Shown here: in pieces, positions 57,981-64,000 of the stretch | How positions within the stretch are numbered: the stretch's first letter is position 1 | Layout: every line of letters starts with the position of its first letter | Assembly (NCBI GenBank): GCA_947561395.2 | Contig: OX387192.1 | Span: 1,860,001 to 1,924,000 of the forward strand | Direction: 5' to 3' | Length of the DNA stretch: 64,000 nt | Origin: Buxus sempervirens | Lineage: Eukaryota > Streptophyta > Magnoliopsida > Buxales > Buxaceae | The notes under the pieces: model-generated | The model's input: the letters and a program-made list of their open reading frames with translations, nothing else | Told to the model about the DNA's origin: nothing | The model's database searches: none | Made by a program: the position numbers and the translations under genes

Positions 57981-60356
57981 CCGCGCGAAATCTCGCGCAA
58001 GAGGGTTGGAAGATTTCGAAAAAAAGTTAAGTGTTGGAAGAAATTTGGTTGGGAGGATTTTTTGGTGCAGTGCCCAAGCTCCTTCCCCACCCGAACCTTA
58101 CCTGTCTCAAGTGGCTTTGGCCTCCCCAAGCTCTCCACCTTGATCCAACCCCCCTTATCCTTGCTTCTTCCTCGTCCCCGCACAACCAAACGAAGGAAGC
58201 TTGCTACTGTTGGTGCGGTGAAGTGGAGAGTTCCAGCGCTCGTGCCACCTCGAGGAGGCTCCCCACTCAGCTCCAGAACTCAAAGAACCCCAGGTAAACA
58301 TCCCTGTTACATTGGGTTACACATATATGAATATGCAATGTTTTTTTTTGGTAAGCCGGTCTTAGTCAGTGGTATGAAACCACTACCATGAAAGCTTGCT
58401 ATGTTTTTTTCTTTTCACTTCCATCCGATAAATACCACCCAGCAAGGAAGAGGAAGATGCATGTGCTGTTCACGTCGAGAAGGGAGCATGTTCCCCAAGT
58501 GCCCGCCATCTAATGTACCCCTGTAAACCCCCCTCCTCCTTCCCTTCTTCGGATATTAGTGTGCATGCTTGAGGTCCAGTCGGTTGGAGGAAAGTGCATG
58601 TAATGTCTGCATGTTGTTCTTTTGTTTTTATTATGCTGAACTTGCTAACATGCTATTTGCTGCTTGTGCACCCTTGAGCATGCTCCCATCACCCTCCTTT
58701 TTTAAGCTGTTAATGCATCTGTACCTGTTTTTTTTATCGGGTTTGTTTTTTCTTCTTTTAAGAGATTTTGGGATGTGGGATGAAGCATGAAGCATGTTTA
58801 GATTAATTTGAATGCCAGTTTAAGTGTCTTCTGGGGGGTGGCCGAAGCCCTGGGAGGGCTTACAGAGCCTAAAAAATGAGTTACAGAGCTTAAAATCAGC
58901 TAGGAAATGGAGTTTGAAAGAAACCGAGAGCATCGAGTGTCCGCGGAGTTCGCGCGAAGCTCGCGCGAGGCTCGCGCGGACCTCGCGCCCACTTCATTTT
59001 TTTTGTGTTTTTTTCGCTGTTTTCGGTCCGCACATTTCGCGCCGACCTCGCGCCTACTACCTGAGGTCGGTGCCTACCCCTAAAACATGCCGAATTGATA
59101 TATTTTTGAAAAATTCCAAAAATGCCCTTTACTGTACCGCGGGGGGCGAAGCCCCCAGCACCCCCCACCCCCTTTATTCGTTGCGCATCCAACTCGTACC
59201 TTGATACGGGGAGGTACCCCACCCCATGGGCTTCGCTTCGCTTCGCCCACAGGACCCCCGGGTACCTCCCCTTGGACCCAGCACAATGAGCCAGTTTTTT
59301 TTTTTTCTCTGACAGAGTGTCTATCTTGTGTTTTTTTTTCTGTGATTATTGCTAAATGTGAATGATATTTCCGAACCAAACCGGATAAACCAAAAGGGTT
59401 TCTGGGTCACCCGGAAACCCGACATAGGACTTGGACTCTCGGTCTAACTTGACTTCCTGTGGGCCTTCCAACGGGGCCCACCAAGCCCAATAAACACCAA
59501 AGCATGCCATTAAAATAACTTAAGTAAAATGAACAATTTGAACCGGACGGGCCAAACCCAATGCGGCCCACCCGAGCCTTGTTATGTGAAATTGATGCGT
59601 GAATTGCGTGGTTTGGCCGAGACCAAGGGCAAGGGCCTACCGGGCCCGCCAAAGCCCACCAACCAAACCAAGGAAGGGTGCAAACCCTAACTTCTGGTAA
59701 CTTGGGCTTACAAGCCCAGATTTGGACTACGGGCCCCAAGCCCAGTGTCCAACTCACTTTGGCAGATTAAAAAGATAAATCCAATAAAAATACTTGGCCA
59801 CCATGTGGGCCCACCTTAGGGGCCCACAAACCAGTCCGGCCCACTTGTGCATGAAAAACACTTAATCTTCAAACCTGAACTTAAAGTAAAATCAATTGAA
59901 CTAACCAAAGCCCAAAAGACCTCTCAGGCTAGACTGAGGTCCACAAGGGTACACGGGCTTGACTAAGCCTACCAAGGATACCGTGGGCCTTCCAACGGGG
60001 CCCACCCAACCAGACTCAGATCACCTAAGTAATCAAGATAAAAGCAATTAAAGGGACCCACACCACTCAGGTGGTCCCGCCAGACTTAACCAAATTGCAT
60101 ATCGGATTAAGAATCAGGTGAGACCAATGTAAGCTGACTCAAACCAGGGAACCCACGGGACCCGTCATCCGACGGGGTGGACCGGGGTGTCTACGGACTT
60201 CCCCGAACCACAACCGAGAACAGACTTAGAATCTCAAGCCGCAGACCAAAAAGCCCTAATAGGCAAGATTAGGCACCCGGGTGTCCGCCTGCGCCCCATC
60301 AGGCGGTGGCGACTCCGAATTCCCACGTGCCGCATTTCCGACGCGCGCACAATAAT

Positions 60357-60997
60357 CAATTAAAACTAAAAAAATAATTAGGTATAAATAAGCTCAAAAA
60401 GCTGTTATAAAATCTCCAATTAAATATATTTGTTAAGTCTATGGTTTTTAATTAGACTACTTTAAGTCTCTAATGGGTGTAATTTATTTATTTATTTTTT
60501 GAGCAAAATCTATCCCAATAAGTGTAAAACAATTTTGTGAATAATAAAAATATTTTTTAGAACTTTTTGGGATTTTTTGGGGTTTTTTTTAAAAAAAAAA
60601 GGGGTTTAATACCCCTAGCCCGCCGGGCCGGGGGTCCCAGCAAAACGGGCCTAGCGTGCCGCGGCCCACCCGAGCACGTCTCTGGCATGCCGAGCCGGCC
60701 CACCGAGCAACCCTACCTTTCCCCCCAAAAACGTCTTAGAGTGCTTTACAATTGACTAAAAATCAAATGCACAATAAAAGAACCAAACATAGATATCAGA
60801 TATCATTTTGTTCGTGAGGCACCATCACACTATGAGGCACACTCCACAGCATTTTTTTATTTTTTATTTTACAAAGGACGAGACTCTTTCTCTCTCTAAA
60901 GGATGAGAGAGAGAGAGAGAGAGAGAGAGAACTCTAGCTTTTCTTTAATTTTTTATTTTACAAAGCATGTGCATTCTAAAACTTACGGTTGATTACT
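60357..60997. other. AT-rich flank with transposon scraps
   Basis: 60357-60600 is AT-rich with no signal. 60601-60717 is GC-rich with GGGCCGG/CCCGCC segments, ending GAGCAACCCTA, which on the minus strand would be a TAGGGTTGC-type hAT terminus: probably a hAT MITE remnant. 60829-60856 (CATCACACTATGAGGCACAC-type) matches the TNT1-like copia integrase at 19182-19208 at about 25 of 27 bases. Confidence 0.45.
60907..60931. repeat. (GA)n microsatellite
   Basis: About twelve GA units. Confidence 0.9.
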
Positions 60998-61192
60998 GGG
61001 CCGTGCCGGCCCGAGCACGACACGCCCCCCTGCGGGCACGGCCCGCCAGGGCACGCGAGCCTCAACACGCGGGCTTGCGTGCTGGCCCGGGCCCGCCCGC
61101 AGCGTGGGCCGCACGTGCCCAAGCAGGCTGGCCCGCACGCCGGCCTGCTGGGCATACCCCAACGGCAAGCACGCGGGCCGCCCGCTAGAGAG
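60998..61192. other. GC-rich subterminal region of hAT element
   Basis: Dense GGCCC/GGGCC, GCACG and CGTGC words (for example GGGCCGTGCCGGCCCGAGCA) in an otherwise AT-rich neighbourhood. Plant hAT elements of this transposase group have such subterminal repeats, which bind transposase. Frames on both strands here are composition artefacts. The outer 8-bp duplication and terminal repeat could not be fixed. Confidence 0.55.
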
Positions 61193-61763
61193 CTAGCCAA
61201 CCTCTCTTATCCCTCCATAAAAGTGGTTTTAAGCCATTTTTATGCCCATTTTACCCCCCCCCCCCCAACAACTATATAACAGCTATATTGGGGGGCTATA
61301 GTTGTAATTAATGATTAAAAGACCTTTTCTACCCTTCCAACTACAAAATAACAGTCATATTGGAGGGTAGAGGTGGTAAAAAGCCACTTTTAATTTTCTA
61401 TAAATAGCCACTCCCTTTCCCACTCCAAACCACACCTCTTCTACAATCTCCTACTCTCTTCTAATTGATTATCAAATAGTTTCTTTGCTTTAATTGTTGT
61501 AATTGGAAATTGGTGATACTCGATCTCTTATAATTGTTCAAGCATCAGAAGTGGGAAATTAGACTCTGGAGGTTGAAGACTTTAATTGCAAAGTTCAAGA
61601 TTCATTCTAAAGAAGTATTCTTCTATTTAATTTTTCGATTTTAAAATTAGTATAAATATTATTATTATAAGTAAGTCTCTCCTTCTACCTTTCTTATAAA
61701 TTAGTATCACCAAATATTTATTATAATATTATGTATTAAGAATTTTTTTCCAATAATTTGATA
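61193..61763 (+). other. hAT 5' untranslated region
   Basis: Contains a poly(C) run near 61254-61266 and a ~90-bp imperfect direct repeat around ACAACTATATAACAGCTATATTGG and AACTACAAAATAACAGTCATATTGG. A TATA-like TATAAATAGCC lies at 61399-61409, about 365 bp before the transposase start. Confidence 0.55.
61399..61409 (+). promoter_or_regulatory. TATA box of hAT transposase gene
   Basis: TATAAATAGCC followed at normal distance by CCACTCC and a pyrimidine-rich start region. Confidence 0.5.
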
Positions 61764-63831
61764 ATGGACCCTAGGCATCCTATGTTTTTTAACACTGAAG
61801 AAAGGGAATATCTTAGACCCCTTTCTGACCCAACATTTTCTGATGATATAACCCAACCTCCATATAATGACCCTCCCATCCAAGATCTTGAAACTGAATT
61901 GCCTTCCCAAGATATGGGATCGTCTTCCCTACCACCTAGGAGCACCAAGAGGAGTAGAATCTCCAGTGTTTGGCTCAATTTTACAATTAAAAATGTAGGG
62001 AGTGAAGAAAGGGCAGTGTATAACCACTATAAAAAAAATTTTAGTTGTAAAGGAAAAGGTGGTACAGGCCACTTGCAATGGCATTTGCAGAAATGCCTTC
62101 CAAAACATGGCCAAATTGACTTTAGGCAAACCCAAATTTCTACTAGTAGTGTTACTATGAGTAATTTTGTTTTTAATCAAGAAAAAACTAGGCTTGAAAT
62201 AGTAAAGTGGGTAATTCAAGAAGAATTACCCTTTAGATTAATAGATTCTAAAAGATTTAACCGTTTAATAACTAAATATTTAGCACCACAATTTAAATCT
62301 TTTTCATGTCACACTTTAAGAAAGGATGCTATAAAATTATATGGAAAAATGAAAACTGCATTAATAGAAACTTTTTCAAAAAATACCTTTAAAATAGCTT
62401 TAACCTCAGATATTTGGACAAGTAAACAACAAATAAGTTATTTAGATATAACTGCACATTATATTGATGAAAATTAGAATATGGAAAAAAGAATAATAAC
62501 TTTTAAACCACTAGATTCTAGCCATTTTGGACTAAATATATCAAATGCTATAAGTATAAATCTAAGAAATTATAAAATACACAATAAAATAATGGCTCTA
62601 GCACTTGATAATGCAAGTGCTAATAATGTTGCAGTAGGAATATTAAGACAACAATTAAACTTAAATATAGATGAAAGTTTATTTCATGCTAATTGTGCTT
62701 GTCACATCATTAATTTAGTCGTGCAAGATGGATTAAAAATTGTTCAACATCATTTAATAAATATTAGAGATGCAGTAAGATATATAAAACAATCTAGTAC
62801 AACCGCTAGAGAATTTAAATATTATTGTGAAACTTTAGGAAAGCAAAATACAAAAATTACCCCAGATGTTGAACATAGGTGGAACTCAACATATTTAATG
62901 CTAGAAGCTGCACTAGGATTAAAACAAGAACTTTCAATATTTTATAAAACTAAAATGCCTAAAAGTGAATTAGAAGAACTTGATTGGCAAATAGCCGAAA
63001 TTTTAAGAGATTTTTTAAAAGTTTTTTATGATGCAACAAGATATTTATCAGCGGTTTTTTACCCAACATCCCCAAGTATTTTAACTTGTTTATATCAAAT
63101 AAGTATTTGTTTTAAACAATATAGAAATGTACCCATTGCTAAGGAAATTTTCCCTGCAGTGGAAGCTAAAAATTTAAAATATTGGCAAGAAATGCCTAAT
63201 TTATATTGTTTAGCTACTACAATGGACCCTAGGATTAAATTAGGAGTGGAAGACTTAATAGATGGAATAAATGAGAATATGGATTCTACTTTTCAAATAG
63301 ATATACGTAAAATAAGAACCCTATTAGAAAGACTTTTTTGTGAATACGATACTAGTAATAGCATAGAAGGTCATACGCGAACCCAACAATCACTACCAAA
63401 TAATTCCCCTTGGAATTTTTTAAGTGGAAGAAGAAAGGAAAAACAACCAGCATCTAGTAGTGGGGGGATCATCTGAATTAATGATTTATTTAGAAAGCCC
63501 CTCAATAAGTTTTAATACCATGGAAGAGCATAATGCTTTTAACATTTTGACATGGTGGAAGCAAAATCAGGTTAATTATCCTGTGCTTTCCGCCATGGCA
63601 CGTGATCTACTAACGGTTCCGGTGTCCACAGTTGCATCGGAATCAGCTTTTAGCGTAGGTGGACGAACCGTGGATGACTACAGGAGCATATTAACGCCGG
63701 AGATGATGCAAGTATGTGTTAGTCTTACAGATTGGTTAAGGGCGGAACTAAGAGATCAGGAATATAAAGATGATCAACTTGCTGGAGACTTCGATGATTT
63801 GAATATTAATGAATTTAATCAACTAGATTAG
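61764..63831 (+). pseudogene. hAT transposase, one stop and one frameshift
   Basis: ATG at 61764 (MDPRHPMFFN...). An in-frame TAG at 62475-62477 and one extra G in the run at 62-67 of 63461-63470 are the only breaks in about 689 codons. Order: N-terminal acidic region; BED-type zinc finger (about residues 72-112, ending GTGHLQWHLQKC) with both leading cysteines replaced by Tyr; DDE/D RNase H-fold with TSDIWTS (first Asp, near 62407) and ALDNASANN (second Asp, near 62606); RWNSTYLML; DUF4413-like linker; and the C-terminal hAT dimerisation domain (WWKQNQVNYPVLSAMARDLL, SESAFSVGGR with the catalytic Glu, SLTDWL). Nuclear enzyme that excises and inserts the element. Nearly intact, so a young loss, yet its DNA-binding finger is damaged. 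Confidence 0.92.
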
Positions 63832-64000
63832 TCTAAGTTTTGTTATAATTTTTGTAATCAAAGTATAGGAACTGTACTTTCTCTTTTTTCATTTCTTTTA
63901 AACTGCAAATGAAAGATAGATGAGTGGGTGCCAACCTAGTTGGGATGTGCTTATACTATAGTGATGCAGTATTATTTGTTCAAGTAATTATGTAATTTTT
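63832..64000 (+). other. 3' flank of hAT transposase
   Basis: Non-coding, T-rich. The 3' terminal repeat of the element is probably just outside the window or not recognisable. Confidence 0.5.

Larger units (their letters stand above)
36295..60351 (+). mobile_element. Tat/Ogre-like Ty3/gypsy element, pol-less, TSD ATAAT
   Basis: LTRs at 36295-39790 and 57145-60351 (TGTAAGCACCTC...GCGCGCACA), perfect ATAAT at 36290-36294 and 60352-60356, PBS after the 5' LTR and polypurine tract before the 3' LTR. In between: extra ORF1, tandem repeats, gag, second gag-like ORF, 3' region, tandem arrays and the last ~60 codons of integrase. Protease, RT, RNase H and most of integrase are absent. Total 24,057 bp, about 18.9 kb without the inserted solo LTR. 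An ORF upstream of gag, very long LTRs and tandem arrays are known traits of Tat/Ogre elements. Lack of pol makes it a LARD-like parasite that needed enzymes from a relative. Confidence 0.92.
57145..60351 (+). repeat. 3' LTR of Tat/Ogre-like element (3,207 bp)
   Basis: Pairs with 36295-39790; ends GCGCGCACA followed by TSD ATAAT. Has three copies of the 147-bp repeat (starts 57274, 57421, 57568), TATA at 57973 and the splice-donor-like CAG/GTAAAC near 58291. Confidence 0.95.

Noticed and set aside
37334..58391. 166-codon frames at 37334-37834 and 57891-58391 and the 138-codon frame at 45377-45793, similar to each other
   Set aside because: They are the same LTR leader region read in three LTR copies. 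They cross the TATA box and the splice-donor-like site, contain no domain, and the conservation is explained by LTR identity.
60967..61279. Frames rich in A, R, P and G on both strands
   Set aside because: GC-rich hAT subterminal sequence; reading frames open on both strands simultaneously.

Overview
This is nuclear DNA of a flowering plant, most likely a eudicot. The evidence is an intron-bearing alkenal reductase gene of the plant type, a plant MKK9-like kinase fragment, and dense nested plant transposable elements: Ty1/copia, Ty3/gypsy of Tat/Ogre type, an L1-type LINE, hAT, PIF/Harbinger and Mutator-like. I see no bacterial operons, rRNA, CRISPR or prophage. The species cannot be named from the sequence. 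About nine tenths of the window is recognisably or probably transposon-derived, and most annotation value lies in element boundaries, target-site duplications (TSDs) and order of nesting.

Region 1 (1-5.4 kb): the decayed 3' part of a Ty3/gypsy element (RNase H/integrase scraps, an ~86-bp GC-rich minisatellite, polypurine tract, 3' LTR) abuts a ~1.16-kb Pack-MULE-like element with ~150-bp inverted termini that carries a fragment of a MAP kinase kinase gene. Region 2 (6.0-8.5 kb): four clean exons of an NADPH-dependent 2-alkenal reductase lacking the N-terminal exon; this is the only likely host gene. Region 3 (8.5-13.0 kb): AT-rich intergenic DNA with microsatellites.

Region 4 (13.0-36.3 kb): a nested stack. 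A TNT1-like copia element is split in its 5' LTR by a gypsy solo LTR (TSD CCTAG, itself carrying a Harbinger-like element with TSD TTA). It is split in its reverse transcriptase by a 415-bp MITE and then by an antisense L1 LINE. The LINE is interrupted by a complete antisense copia element (TSD CTGCT), by a 3.3-kb solo LTR (TSD AAGAT) only 80 bp away, and by a 554-bp MULE-like MITE with a 10-bp TSD. Subtracting the inserts leaves a LINE of about 5.66 kb, the size expected for a full-length plant L1.

Region 5 (36,295-60,351): one 24-kb Tat/Ogre-like LTR retrotransposon bounded by a perfect ATAAT TSD. It has 3.2-3.5-kb LTRs with a 147-bp repeat of variable copy number, a PBS, an extra ORF1 upstream of gag, a gag split by a solo LTR of its own family (TSD CACGG, which carries another solo LTR with TSD CCACC), a second gag-like ORF, tandem arrays where pol should lie, and only the C-terminal tail of integrase. 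It is therefore a pol-less derivative that would have needed enzymes in trans.

Region 6 (60.4-64 kb): a hAT element whose transposase is two lesions from a continuous reading frame and has both leading zinc-finger cysteines changed to tyrosine.

The strongest leads are the architecture of the 24-kb element (gag duplication, pol replaced by tandem repeats, conserved splice-donor-like site in the LTR leader, PBS-like and anti-PBS motifs), the kinase-carrying MULE, and the unusually complete nesting record. I did not find a convincing new defence or metabolic system.
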